A stretch of 64,000 bases of DNA from Coniella vitis (lineage: Eukaryota; Ascomycota; Sordariomycetes; Diaporthales; Schizoparmaceae): contig WUJK01000009.1 of NCBI GenBank assembly GCA_011317545.1, forward strand, positions 2,170,001-2,234,000, given 5' to 3'. The position numbers were made by a program, and so were the translations under genes. The notes below the pieces were generated by a model that was not told where the DNA came from, did no database searches, and worked only from the letters and a program-made list of their open reading frames with translations. Each line of letters begins with the position of its first letter. The first letter of the stretch is position 1. Positions 40,401 to 51,464 of the stretch are shown here, one piece after another.

Positions 40401-40724
40401 CCTATTATATAAAATAATACTTAGATTTATAACTAAAGATTATAAGGAAACTATCTAATATTAAGCTATAAACTCCTATCCTTATATCCTTCCGTTATAG
40501 TATTTATTAATATATAGCTTATTAATACTTACTAGTACTTACTAATATTCTGGTAAGTAGTGGTGATCTCTAGTGATCCAGTATAGCACTTTGGACCCTA
40601 ACCCTGATTATGCTACTCTATGTTCTTATATAAGAGATCCCCATCGGTCCGTTAAGGTTCCGATTTGCTGGCATATAGTTGCGCTGGCCTGTTCCTGTGA
40701 CCTGTATGTTCATGGGTTATAACA
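40401..40724 (-). repeat. LTR fragment, minus orientation
   Basis: It matches the minus-strand LTRs of B and D from the segment CCTATTATATAAAATAATAC onward and ends GGGTTATAACA at 40724. The first ~140 bp of the LTR are missing on its left, where an LTR of the opposite orientation has been inserted. It marks the right border of the retroelement block. Confidence 0.8.
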
Positions 40725-42228
40725 GTTAAGGTTCGTTGGTACTTTACCGCTATCGCGCACCATACAATGTAAAACGTAATGCCTCGGATATATATAAACA
40801 GTAACTTCAGTATTCGAGACACAGGCAATGAATATCACACGCGAGTTCCTAATAGTCTAGCCTTCCGGCGCAACCTTCAAAACTCGATAAACGCTCAGCG
40901 TGCTGCTACATTGGCATATGCAATTTGGGTATGACTGTCAGACTTAAAATGCCTGAGTCAGGGCGCCAAGGCCCCGTGTGATGTTTCCTCCTTACACTGG
41001 CGACATTCTCGTCCGACACCTATCTCGCTCCTTTCCGTCATGCCTATGCTAGCTGGGGAATTTGCTTGGTGAAAATCGGGATACTTTCGCACGTGCGTCC
41101 TACTTTTGCACGGCCGCCAACGCCACCAGTTTCGAGAAAGCATACTAATAGTCGTCGTTCTATCCATATGGGGCCAAAAACAGATGATGCAGAGTGTTAA
41201 GATAGGACTGCTATTAAGGTCTTTTTGCTCAACTATAGACTTCGTGAAGTTCCTAACCGATAGTCGACGTTATTGCTTTACCAAAGGCAGGCGGCTAGGA
41301 GACGGCAGGGTATTTGGCTGCTATACGGGTCATCTTAGAACGCCGGATAGCGGAAGCAAAGGAGGCTGCGTTGTACTATGTATATTAGATGTCGGCTGCG
41401 AATCTAGATCCTTACTAGCCTTGCGGCTGGTCGGAGTGGATCTTGATATGAAGCCTATCGCACATATTGGACTAGGTGAAGCCCTCCTTACATAGTACTA
41501 TGTAGTACTGCCCTTTACTATGTACCTCCAGAACCCCGAATTTTGCACACGCTAGTCCCACAAAACTAGGCCTCTTGAGTTGTAACCTTTTTTCGCAATG
41601 CAAGTTGGTCGGAGGAGCGAGCGGATCACGCCCATGCCTAACATAATTCTCGGCCGAGTCAAGACAGCTCGGTGCTATGCAACGGCGCGGTACCACGTAG
41701 CAGGGGCATGACGACACGCTCGGGCAGGACAAGATCTGAGCGCGCACAGATTGAAACAAATTTTTACCGCATATTCCCCACTCTTCTCCTTTTCAATTAC
41801 ATCCCAAGGACCCCATGATGCCGGGGTCCGTGAGGAGCTGACGTGTCCAGATCAAAGGATGGCGGGGAAAGATCGACGGTGAACAGACGATCGTCATTCA
41901 TGTTTAGCACGGTCATGCCGGCTGCAGGAGCGAATACATGCCATGTAATATAAGCAGTAGCAGTATGATATAACTCTGGCAATGGCGGAAAGACTTGGCT
42001 ATACTATGTACGAACATTATTAAGGTCAATATGCCCTGTGAAGTTTGCGCATGCAATAAGCTCACTGGGGAGGACGCTAAGCAATTGGGGAATTAACGTT
42101 GTTGGGAAACATATCTGATGGAGATCTGTCGAGCCAATGCTTACTATAGTACAAGATACATAGTACTCAGGCTTTCAAACAGGGTAAAATTACGGGATTA
42201 CCCGCACCAAGTGCCGCTTGCGTCACCA

Positions 42229-42400
42229 GACCGAGGAGGGCGAAGATTTCTACCCCCTGTAGCTCACATCCCCGTCCCCAACTCAAGCCCTGATTGGTCG
42301 CATATGCGACCGCGCGTACCAGTCACCGCAGTGGGTATAGCAAATTGCCGAGAACTCCGGGCAAGATACTTCATCTATACACCGCCGGTCAAGTTAGGAG
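42229..42400 (+). repeat. Left arm of inverted duplication
   Basis: This arm matches the reverse complement of 42650-42817 over about 170 bp, including the exact block CGAAGATTTCTACCCCCTG and, further in, AAATTGCCGAGAACT. Divergence is mostly scattered point changes plus small indels, so it is an old duplication. The arms are separated by about 250 bp. Confidence 0.75.
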
Positions 42401-42649
42401 CTAAGTCAAGAGCCAAGTTACTATATATTAGTGAAAATTTGGGCAGCGCTTCGCCGTCAGCATATAGATGAATTTGTTTACAGGCGCAACCAGCAAAAGA
42501 CTTCTATTGCTAGCTTTGGCTTAGAACTATAAATCAACTCAGAGATACGGCTTATATTTGCCAGTCATTCAACACTCTCGCTGGTAACCTGGGCTTACTG
42601 AGGCGTGTTCTTGCCGGGGGCAAGTCAACGGCGTGCAGCGTAACTGCTG

Positions 42650-42817
42650 ACTTTGCAGGCAGTGTATAGGCGAGGTATCTTTCCCGAAGTTCTCGGCAAT
42701 TTACTATGCGCGCTGCGGGACTGGTACGCGCGATCGCATAGGGAGCCAATGATATCAAGTTTTCTCAGCAGGGGTGTGAGCTACAGGGGGTAGAAATCTT
42801 CGCCCTCAGGACCGAGA
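42650..42817 (-). repeat. Right arm of inverted duplication
   Basis: Reverse-complement partner of 42229-42400. Both arms can be read as peptides sharing NCRELR-RY, but replacement changes are as common as silent ones, so coding is not supported. Confidence 0.75.
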
Positions 42818-43624
42818 ACCCCCCCCACTTCCAAAGGCATCGTCTTACGAATCTTTTCACGGCCCTTGCAGATGTCTCAGCAAAGCCACTAAAGCTTATT
42901 GTTATCAAGCACTTTTTTTGATGCTACATACTATGCAGTGCTATGATAGTCTGCCTACCGCCTGCCACACACAGTACACAGTATGTATCAAATGTTCAAA
43001 GATTCTCTATATTTGAGGCCGCCGCAAGGAGGCCGGATCTCATCGGTTCCAAATTCAGCATGCTGCAGATGATCCTAATAGAGTGCGTGCGGCCACATGC
43101 TATATACACGGCAAACATAGTACAACCCCCAGGGCATCGAATGTGTTGCCTATCTCCGCTACGCTGCGCGATGGCGGAGTTCTTGCCACTAGCTCGATAC
43201 GACCGTAAACGGTGAACCAACTCAACCTTGGAAGAAGCCCTGTTTGTCAGGCCAAGTTGCCAATCTTCGGGAGACAGGGATGGTGGACGAGTTCCTGCAT
43301 TTCCCATTTGCATCACAGCGGTGACGGCTTATACATCAAAACTACACTTGAGACCCGGTCATTCAATGCATAGGTTCCGCCACATATCATGTACCTTCGC
43401 GTACCAGCAGTTAGCTACGGACCAGTGGGTCGTTATCGTCTCGTTCCTCCCGCATTATTTCGCACGGGGGACTGACTGATAGCTGATATGTGCATGTCAA
43501 ATACGAACGACTACAAAAGGACACTTGTGCGACACCGCTTCAGTTGCAATTAATGATCCTCAGGTTCGATGCTCATCCTTCTCCTTGCCTCCTCCATCGA
43601 AGAAGATAAACAAAGAACTTCGAC

Positions 43625-45593
43625 ATGGCTGGTTTCCGTGGACTCTTGTGGTCCTCGCTGGCCGTCTTGGCCCAACTTGAGGGCTTCGTGGCTGGTAGCA
43701 GCTCCAGCGCTCCAACTGTGACCCTCAAGAATGGTACCTATGTCGGTTTCAACGACCCTACTCTCAACACAGACAATTTCTACGGTGTCGCCTACGCGCA
43801 GCCTCCCGTTGAGAATCTACGATACCGTCCGCCGCAATCCCTGAACACTACTTGGGAGGGCGAGCGCGATGTTACAGCCTGGCCTAAGGCTTGTATGCAA
43901 ATTGGCGATGGTGTTTCTACAGATGAGGTAAGTACCGGGGGCCATCTCGACATGGCATAGGCTTGAAGTGGGCGGCATTTTTCATTCATCTCGTCCAAAA
44001 AGTCACGTGCTAATTCGCCGCAATAGATGGATGAAGACTGCCTGTACCTTGCGATTCAGCGTCCTTCAAATGTTACGGCTGAGAAGTTGCCTGTCATGGT
44101 AAGTTGAAAAATATCTGTTTGCCTCTGACCCATCTTAAGCAACATGCATTAACCTCTTTTCTTCGTTTTAGGTCTGGCTGCTGCAAGGTGGATTTGCCGG
44201 TGGCGGCATCGGCTGGGGCGGCGCCTTCAACCAGACATGGATTGTCCAGCGCTCCGCTGACCTTGGATACCCCGTTATCGGTGTCGAAGTAAACTCGCGT
44301 GTCGGTCCATGGGGTTTCCTCTACAGCCAGGAGATCCAAGACTCGTTGAACACCAACCTTGGCCTGCGTGATATGCGCAAGGCGCTTGAGTGGATTCAAG
44401 AGAATATTGAGGAATTCGGTGGCGACCCAGACCGTGTTACGATCCAAGGCCAGAGTACTGGTGCCCAGTCTGTTGGACTTCAGGTACTTGCCTACGGTGG
44501 TGAGGGCGAGGTGCCATTTGCCCGCGCTATCTCCGAATCTGGTGCTCCCGTATGGTTTGCCCCAACCGCTAGCGTCGAACTGTGGCAGCCTACCTACAAC
44601 GGCATCGTTGAAGCTGCTGGTTGTGCCAACGCGACGGACAACCTGCAATGCTTGCGTGAGCTCAGCAATTCGACGTTGTACGATATCCTTAGCAACGGTA
44701 CCATTAACCCCTTCGGTTCTAATGCTCCGCGCGAGTATATGGTCGCTGTTGACGGTGACTTTATCCCTGAGCCTAATAGTGTGCTGTTGCAATCGGGCAA
44801 GTTTGCTAAAATCGACTATTTGATTGGCACCAACTACGACGAGGGCACTACTATTGGCCCCAAGAACATCAATAACACCACTCAACTGAACGAGTACCTC
44901 GTTGATGAGATGCTAACCATCGACGATGCCAGCCTCGAAATGATTGGTTTCCTGTACCCTGATATCCCTTCCATTGGCTGCCCCAACACCGTCATTGGCC
45001 GTCCCGATGCTACCACTGGCTACCAAGCCAAGCGCGCCTGTGCCGTCGGTACTGATATTATTATGGACGCTCCCACTCGCCTGACAACTCTTAGCATGGC
45101 CGCTTACAACCAGACTCTCTACCGTTACCACTTTGATGTCGTTGCTGCCACTTCCAGCGCTGCTATGGGTGCAACTCACGGTGGCGAGATTCCCTTCACC
45201 CTGTACGAGGTGAACTACGCGGCCAACGATACCGATAACCCACTTGGAGGCCCCCGTGCTGCTGAACTTCGCCGCATGGCCGACGTCATCTCGGCCATGT
45301 GGGTCAGCTTTGCTACCTTTGGTGATCCTAACACTATCGTCGCCAACATGACCTTCGGTGACGACTTTGAAGTTCCTAACTGGCCTCTTTATGAGCTTCC
45401 TGAACCCGTCAACTATGTGTTCACTATCAACGAATCTCTGCATACAGCTCCAGATAACTTTCGTGCCGAATCTATCAACTACCTCATGGACATGATGGTC
45501 GCATCCAAGAGCAGAAACTGCACCGGCATTGAAGCCTGCGGCGGCGGGTATAACATTACCGCCGGCGAGACGACTGGCATCTACTGGTACTAA
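43625..45593 (+). CDS. Secreted type-B carboxylesterase/lipase
   Basis: Three exons (43625-43927, 44027-44098, 44172-45593) with GTAAGT donors and AG acceptors give a 598-residue protein, normal for the family. Residues 1 to about 24 form a signal peptide, so it should be secreted and hydrolyse ester or acyl bonds. The alpha/beta-hydrolase triad is Ser220 (GQSTG), Glu349 (NYDEG) and His461 (GATHGGE), and the second family signature EDCLYL spans the start of exon 2. Two motifs are unusual: the nucleophile elbow is GQSTG rather than GESAG, and the oxyanion-hole motif HGGG reads LQGG (VWLLQGGFAGG). Several N-glycosylation sequons are present. The substrate is unknown. It is isolated, with retroelement debris to its left and a gene-free stretch to its right. 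Confidence 0.93.
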
Positions 45594-46945
45594 GCGATTA
45601 GGATAGTATACCTTGGTGCCGTCGAGAGGTGGTAATGAGGAAGAAGAGACTTCGTGCCGCAAGGAATTCGGCCAATATATATATATATACCTCTATTTTT
45701 GATGTACAAAATCAAAAACAGCATATTGCTTCAACTTCCAGAACTCGCGAGTGAAACTCGAGAAAGGCTCGCTGAAGGCATAATCACACTTTCTCTACCG
45801 ACTGACTACCAACTCAGAATCTTTGCTGTCCATTAAGTCAATCTAAAATGGCTCTTCTTGTGTATAACGACTTTGCTTTAATAGTTAGATACTTCGTCTA
45901 GAAGCACTATTCGGTAGTAACGAATAGGTTCTAGTTAACATACTTGTCTAAATACTCTCCCCGCAAACACTACGACGGGTTTTATACTATTATTTATACA
46001 TAATCTATGTCAGCCTCTTGCTTTATACGGATCCCTAAATCAAGTAGCTTAAACCTGGACCTCTTATTCAATCAAGCTCACCTAATCCGTTTTATATAAT
46101 TATACTGTTTTATTATTATCTTGGATTGGTTTTTGTTCCATGATTTGTTGATCTTCTTTACGTTTTCTAAGATTTGAAAAGTAAGATCGTACCTTATACC
46201 TCCGCTTTTAATTCGGAACATTAGAATAGCTATGAACCTCTACCACCCTCTACCATGTCTATATAGAGTAGTCATGGTACAATTCGAGTACTGATATATC
46301 CAGCGGAGTAAGACCTAGACCCTTTTTATATTAAGATTCTCAGAAATATACAGACATAGCTTTTGTGAATATAGTGTTTGCGTTACATAACGCCCCTTGA
46401 TTCATCTTGCGAATTAGGCCTTTAGTAGCCGCTCTAGATAAATTCTATATATGAAAATGTATTTATATGCCTGAGTAAATACCTAACAGCGCTGCCGTCT
46501 TAGTCTATTTTCTTAGACTAGACTCGAACCTTGGGGTAATAGGAGGAGTAATAATTCCATTATAGTTTATCAGACTGATAGATTGCAGAGACAGTAAGGT
46601 CCAAAGTGGATTTATACACAGCTATATAAAAGTCTTAAGTTCTAGATAAGGCAGATGTTAACTAATTTTACATAAACTCTTAACCGCGAGTAAATATTCC
46701 TGAATAATACAAGTCGGTATAAATTATATTAAGCCGTGCCGATAATAATTTAATATTCTAAGCACGCTCGTAGTCTAACTCGACTATGTCGTTATCATAA
46801 CGGCTAACCCGGAATACAGTGTTATCCATTTCCTCTGACCAAACCAGGATTATTTACACATTTATATAGCTGTACATTTCCTGTGTGAGTCTATAAAATA
46901 CAGGCTTTAGTTACATAGTGGTGCAGTATCTTTCATGTATAGTAA
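45594..46945. other. AT-rich intergenic stretch
   Basis: This lies between the ends of the esterase and the lectin gene, which converge here. It is AT-rich, particularly 45840-46900, with partial loss of CpA/TpG that suggests an old repeat or spill-over of RIP. I see no convincing reading frame or recognisable element. Confidence 0.5.
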
Positions 46946-48801
46946 TTAAAACATTAACACGTCCGTAAATATCCCTATCCAGTGATATTGACTTTCCCAG
47001 TATAGGTCCATGTCATTGGACTTCGTCGATCTATCAGATATTCCACAACTAATCATAAGGCCATAGTTAGCTGTTGGAGAAAAAAAAAGAATGATTGGTC
47101 CCCAAAAGGAGCAACCACATATGGCCTATGGATTTGTACTTACGCTCGCTCTCTATTGTAAGTGCGAAAACTTTGAGGTCCGCGACAGCGGAGACAGCGG
47201 AAAGATTTCCAAGTCTTTGTCCGCCAACCTGCAGCTCATTGTTTCCAGTCCATAGACCCAAGGATCCACTCCAGTAATTCGCTAAGAGCGTGTAGTTCGC
47301 ATAGGTTTGTATCACAATTATATCGACCGGTGTTGCCTGGGAAAGAGTGTCGGTGGAAACAAATCCAAGTGTCGCTAGCCGAGGTGGGACTTCTGGAAGT
47401 CCTTTTGCAATCACCGGATAATATTCTATTGTAGGTCAAGTTAGTAAGGTATTTGAGAATTAGACACTACAGATATATGCTAAAAAGCATGGCAGTGTTT
47501 GGAATGACATTGTGAGATGGAAAAGCGCACCCCAGTCCGCCCATGGTCCATTCTGAGCAATGGCGTGCACTTCATTCGCCTGGCAGTAGTCGACTCTGAG
47601 GTAACTGCCGCCGGGACTAATATCAATAGCTGTGGCTCCGAGACCAGTACCGGTCATGATAGAACCGGTGAAGGCACTGATGGCTGTTGTACTCCAGTCA
47701 CTCGAATTCGCGAGTTGTAATACTACAGGTCACAATACGGAAATCAGTCCTCTTGCAGAATTCCGATACCTAGCATGGCTTAGAACTGGCTTACCCCCGG
47801 ATGTATCCTGATAATATAAGATCGTATCTCCGTTACAATCTGTTGCATTGGCACATCCATGCCACCATGCAGCAATCTGGGAGTTCTGATTGATTGTGAA
47901 TTGTGAACCCGAAGTCGAAAGAGAGCCATGCGTCCAGCTTCCGCCTGTCATTTCGGAGGTCACAATATGTTGAACAATATTGCTCTTGTCAATATAGAAA
48001 AGAGAGATTGAAAACTCTAAACCATATAACTGTACTAGTGGCCATGATTGAACTGTTGCTGCGAGAGGACTACCAGCTTTTGCCGCTGGAGGAGTAGAAT
48101 TCTCAACTATATAGCACGCAACACCAAGCCGAAAGCGTTAGACAACTATATCTTTAACAAAATGGAGGAAGAAACGAACATTTTTCGGTGATGTTGGTTG
48201 AAGCCCAAGATTCGTATTTTGAGTTCCAAATTGACATGGCCAAGTTGGAGTAAGAATCTTGCCAGAAGACGGCATTGTATTGTGTTATGTTTCCACTATC
48301 AGTCCAGTTGAGAGCATTGATTTTTGAGTCCCTCGAGATAAGACTTGATGGCACGGGAGTGTTCGGATTAATTTTGCCGGTGGTGTTTGTGTTTGAATTG
48401 GTACTGTTGTTGCTGCTGTCCGAAGGCGACCCAGCCCTGACAGCTTGAGTTGAGGATTTGAAAGCGAATCTCGCAATACATGCTCCGATTACAGCTGCCA
48501 TGACAAAGAGAACAAGAGCAGTGACGCAAAGAATTATGATCCTCTTTCTTGTTAGTTCATATCGTTTTATTGGTTCCGGTGCGAGAGCCCCAGCTGTTTT
48601 GTTGCCTTGATGCTGGGATACAGAGGCATAAGAAGGAGATACCGAAGCAGTCGATATTGGGCACAACACTGGCCAGGCTGTTATCGGGGCGTCGGTGCCC
48701 GGAGCTGGGCTAGCGACTTGTGGCTGATTTGAATAAGGAACATGTAGACCTGGGTCTGGAGCGTGTATTTCCAAGGTGCTCACATACTCGTCCCTGTTCA
48801 T
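46946..48801 (-). CDS. Membrane-anchored fucose-specific-lectin-like protein
   Basis: Five exons can be joined in frame: 48180-48801, 47770-48106, 47531-47700, 47144-47425 and 46946-47070, giving 511 residues. Introns are 69-105 bp; the donors after exons 1-3 are weak and the last is GTAAGT. I chose the ATG at 48799 (MNRDEY), which starts a Pro/Ser-rich cytosolic tail, over one further upstream. One membrane helix at about residues 88-110 follows a basic stretch (KRYELTRKR). Then comes a Ser/Asn/Thr-rich linker and, from about residue 150, repeated blade-like units with Trp and Asp/Asn (WNSKYESWA, SWTHGSL, YYQDTSGG). This resembles fungal fucose-specific lectins (six-bladed propellers), here as a type II membrane form. 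Sugar binding is inferred; no repeat is perfect. Confidence 0.78.
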
Positions 48802-50196
48802 GGTCGCAATTGAAAAACGAGTGGAATTTTTATGAAGTAAAAGAGTGTTTAGCATACATAAGGCTTGCGTACAGTCGAAGTTGCGGTGTTTGAATGCTAG
48901 ATTTGCCTGTACGGCAGGAAGATGGGAAAGGAAATGGACGGTTGCTCCAGACACGCTTGATTTAGCTCTGATTACATGTACACTGTGATTTCTGTTTCAT
49001 CAGAGTTGTCCAATTCCTCGTTTTACTATTCCCGTCGTGGCTAATTGCTTACTGTAGGATTTCATCTGAGAACCAGTGGCTGCATTGGAACGCCACCAAT
49101 GACAAAGATAGAAATTGCGAGGTAGCAGCGCGTGATTCACTTCATACGCTTCATGCGGAAAAAATCATTTTCTCATCTCCACTCGACGTTGCATTGCCGT
49201 ATAAAGGAAGAAACGTGCATATCAGCTGAGCGCCACGGCTGGCGGCTGCCTTCGCCCCAACGGGGGCCGAAAGATGTGCTTAGACTTGGCGGCTGTTTTC
49301 TTATAGTCTCGAACTCGGGCCAGCGTCGGAGACCGATTTATTAGGCAAGCGAAAACAACAAAGCGACACGAATTGGAACCTAAACGGACCGATAGGATCT
49401 CTTGTAAGGACTAAGGATGGAATAGTCAGGGTTAGGGTTGAACGCTATCAGGATGATCAAGTTGCTTCCAAGCCCTTAGTAAGCATTAATTAGCATTAAT
49501 AAGCTAGCGTAAGCCAGTATAGTATATACCACTTCCACTACGATACACCGCTCTATTTTCATTAGCTGCTCTACATCGTTAGCTGTTGCTGTTGCTATTG
49601 CTGCTCGCAAATCAACTGCGGCTGTGTTAGCTAAAAAGACAGATAGGCTATTCTTCCACCAAGGGCAGCCGCGTTGGATAGCCCTGGAGCTGCTGCTGGA
49701 GTATGCTGTAGGGGAACGAGGTAACGAATAGAAAGAGAAAAAGAAACTAACGTGCCAATTACCTCCTAGGTCCGCTGCTATGTTTTCAGGGGTATATAGC
49801 TAGTGGATCCATAATAATATATATGTTATAACGGACCAAAGTCCATCTGTTATCGCCGCACCCAATTCTTTAAAAATATCTCTACTGGATGTCCCTTAGT
49901 TCGTATATTCTTTGCCCTCTTCCCTTGCTCAATTTGGTGCAAAACTCCTCTCAATTAAAAAGCCTCGCTACAATTGTGAATATCGACTTCTGTGACAAGT
50001 ATTCGGACCCCGCTAGCCGGGCCTGGCTGCTGACTAAAACAGAAGCCGCAACCGTGCACGGAAATTTAAAGTGCGCTTTATAGCTCCGACAACCTTTGCT
50101 TATCTGCATCATAATCCAGTCGACGCTCTTTACCGTACTGCTGGTTATAGCCAGACCTCACATTTAGCTTCGATCGAACGCTTCGCTAATAAGAAA
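48802..50196. other. Intergenic region with an LTR relic
   Basis: Upstream side of the lectin gene and left flank of the kinase remnant. It contains an LTR fragment near 49355-49445. 49550-49780 is of simple composition (short GCT/GCTGTT-like runs). No supported gene. Confidence 0.5.
49355..49445 (+). repeat. Short chromovirus LTR relic
   Basis: About 90 bp resemble the LTR 5' third: GGAACC, then ACGGACCGAT, GATCTCTT and GTTAGGGTT in the same order as in element C (31895-31975). It is little affected by RIP, which is expected for a fragment too short to be recognised as a duplication. Confidence 0.65.
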
Positions 50197-50538
50197 ATGG
50201 CAACCAAGGACCCTATCAACAGCGGGTGGCTGTCCCGAGCACTGATTCTCTCGGCAGTACCCGTCGAAAAGGTTTTCAGGAAAGTAGCTTTCTGGAAACC
50301 TCTGGCTGGCTTACCTGCGCTGTTTGGACTTTGCTTGAAAGTCAAACCAGTTGAAGACCTCGCTGAAGCACGAGCCATGATTTTCATCGCCGAGCACACA
50401 TCTGTTCCTGTACCCAAGGTGTACTGCGCGTTTACTCACCGAGGATCTACATACACTGTTATGAGCAGGATAAGAGGACAAGTGGCATGGCTGCGCTGGG
50501 GGAACCGCTCAGAGGTGTCTCGACTACGAATCCTTTAA
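50197..50538 (+). pseudogene. Truncated aminoglycoside-phosphotransferase-like kinase
   Basis: From the ATG at 50197 (MATKDP) about 113 residues can be read. They match the N-lobe of the fungal APH/choline-kinase-like family: a helix with FWKPLAGLPALFGL, then EARAMIFIAEHT and VPVPKVY, and a strand YTVMSRIRGQ. The catalytic loop (HxDxxxxN) and the metal-binding DxD are missing. The frame stops at 50538, and no continuing exon with these motifs was found in the next 900 bp. The frame is also open upstream to 50071, but that part shows no family similarity. It is most likely a gene remnant; a spliced short protein is possible but would lack kinase activity. Confidence 0.65.
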
Positions 50539-51137
50539 CTTTCAATAAAATATCGAAATAGTTGAATTTCCATATATATGGGGCCTTATATATAAGCTTT
50601 GTTAATATTAATATATAGCTCTGGAGGCTTCTATAAAATCGTTATCGGCTTCTATATATAGAACTATGGTTGCTTAGGATGTCCAACCAGGTTTCTGTCA
50701 AGCGTCTTTCGCTCCTCGTTCAACAATGCATGCCCGTTAATATTTTTGGACTCGGCTCGAGAAGAGACGATGCTAAAACCTTTCGATATATAACTATCAC
50801 TCTGAATCAATACCTTTCGCATTCTTCGGGTATAACCATTGTACGTTGCAGAATCAAAAGCTCTGGCTGGACCATACATCAAAGCCTGCAGCCGCCCTAA
50901 CAGATCAACGGGGATCGCCAGTACTCCAGATGGGTTATGCGGGGACTACGGCTGGGGGCGCTTGTAATCTATAACCTTTCAAATGAGCTGGAACGACTCG
51001 TTGCGGGCCAACAGCTCCGGGGCGTTCTTACGTCGCTATGTTCTCATTGCCGCCCCAAGTGTGCCCTAAATATAGTAACATCAGCCGTCATGACCTCACT
51101 ATGCCGTCCAAAAAGCGATACGCAGCCCAAGAATTAA

Positions 51138-51236
51138 GAAAGTCCTAGATTATGCTTTCTCACTGCGCGTTTTAATGACGGTGAAAGGCGCTATTCTTCG
51201 GTAACCGTACGGTGTAGCAACGATGATGAACAATAT
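51138..51236 (+). repeat. 99-bp direct repeat, copy 1
   Basis: It starts GAAAGTCCTAG and ends GATGAACAATAT. It matches 51268-51366 base for base in length, with scattered substitutions. Both contain ATGACGGTGAAAGG and ACGGTGTAG. Confidence 0.85.
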
Positions 51237-51267
51237 GAAACCAATGAATACGCGGTACAAGGCCTAC

Positions 51268-51366
51268 GAAAGTCCCAGGTTACGCTTTGTTACTACGCGT
51301 TATGATGACGGTGAAAGGTGCGATTTCCGCGTAACCATACGGTGTAGTAGTAGTGATGAACAATAT
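51268..51366 (+). repeat. 99-bp direct repeat, copy 2
   Basis: Second copy, 31 bp after the first and ending about 100 bp before the start codon of the NmrA-like gene. It could be part of that promoter. Confidence 0.85.
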
Positions 51367-51464
51367 ATATTAGAATGTAGCGGGCAACTGTCCAAGGACT
51401 CTTATGCCATTCAATCGCTTTAGTTCTTTCTTTATAAACTTCTCTCTAGTTTTGAAAACCCATC

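Larger units (their letters stand above)
40725..43624. other. Gene-free region left of the esterase
   Basis: Base composition returns to normal. Several short frames exist on both strands (for example 41106-41495 plus, 41472-41759 minus), but none has a convincing start, intron pattern or recognisable motif. The region contains an inverted duplication (42229-42400 and 42650-42817) and short AT-rich palindromes such as ACATAGTACTATGT at 41490-41503. It looks like eroded, rearranged intergenic DNA. The last few hundred bases should include the esterase promoter. Confidence 0.5.
50539..51464. other. Intergenic region with a direct repeat
   Basis: It holds an AT-rich stretch (50540-50660), short uninterpretable frames on both strands (for example 50664-50882 minus), and two 99-bp direct repeats just upstream of the NmrA-like gene. 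No supported gene. Confidence 0.5.

Noticed and set aside
6667..40724. CRISPR-like or tandem array
   Set aside because: The many repeats here are LTRs and internal parts of retroelements in nested order; no short regularly spaced repeats exist, and CRISPR is not expected in a fungus.
41106..41495. 129-codon plus-strand frame in the gene-free region
   Set aside because: It starts at TTG, shows no family similarity I recognise, and is overlapped by an equally good frame on the other strand (41472-41759).
44094..44885. 263-codon minus-strand frame (and 44913-45662)
   Set aside because: Antisense shadow of the carboxylesterase coding exons.
50664..50882. 72-codon minus frame near the kinase remnant
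   Set aside because: No homology recognised, overlapped by a similar plus-strand frame, no supporting introns or start context.
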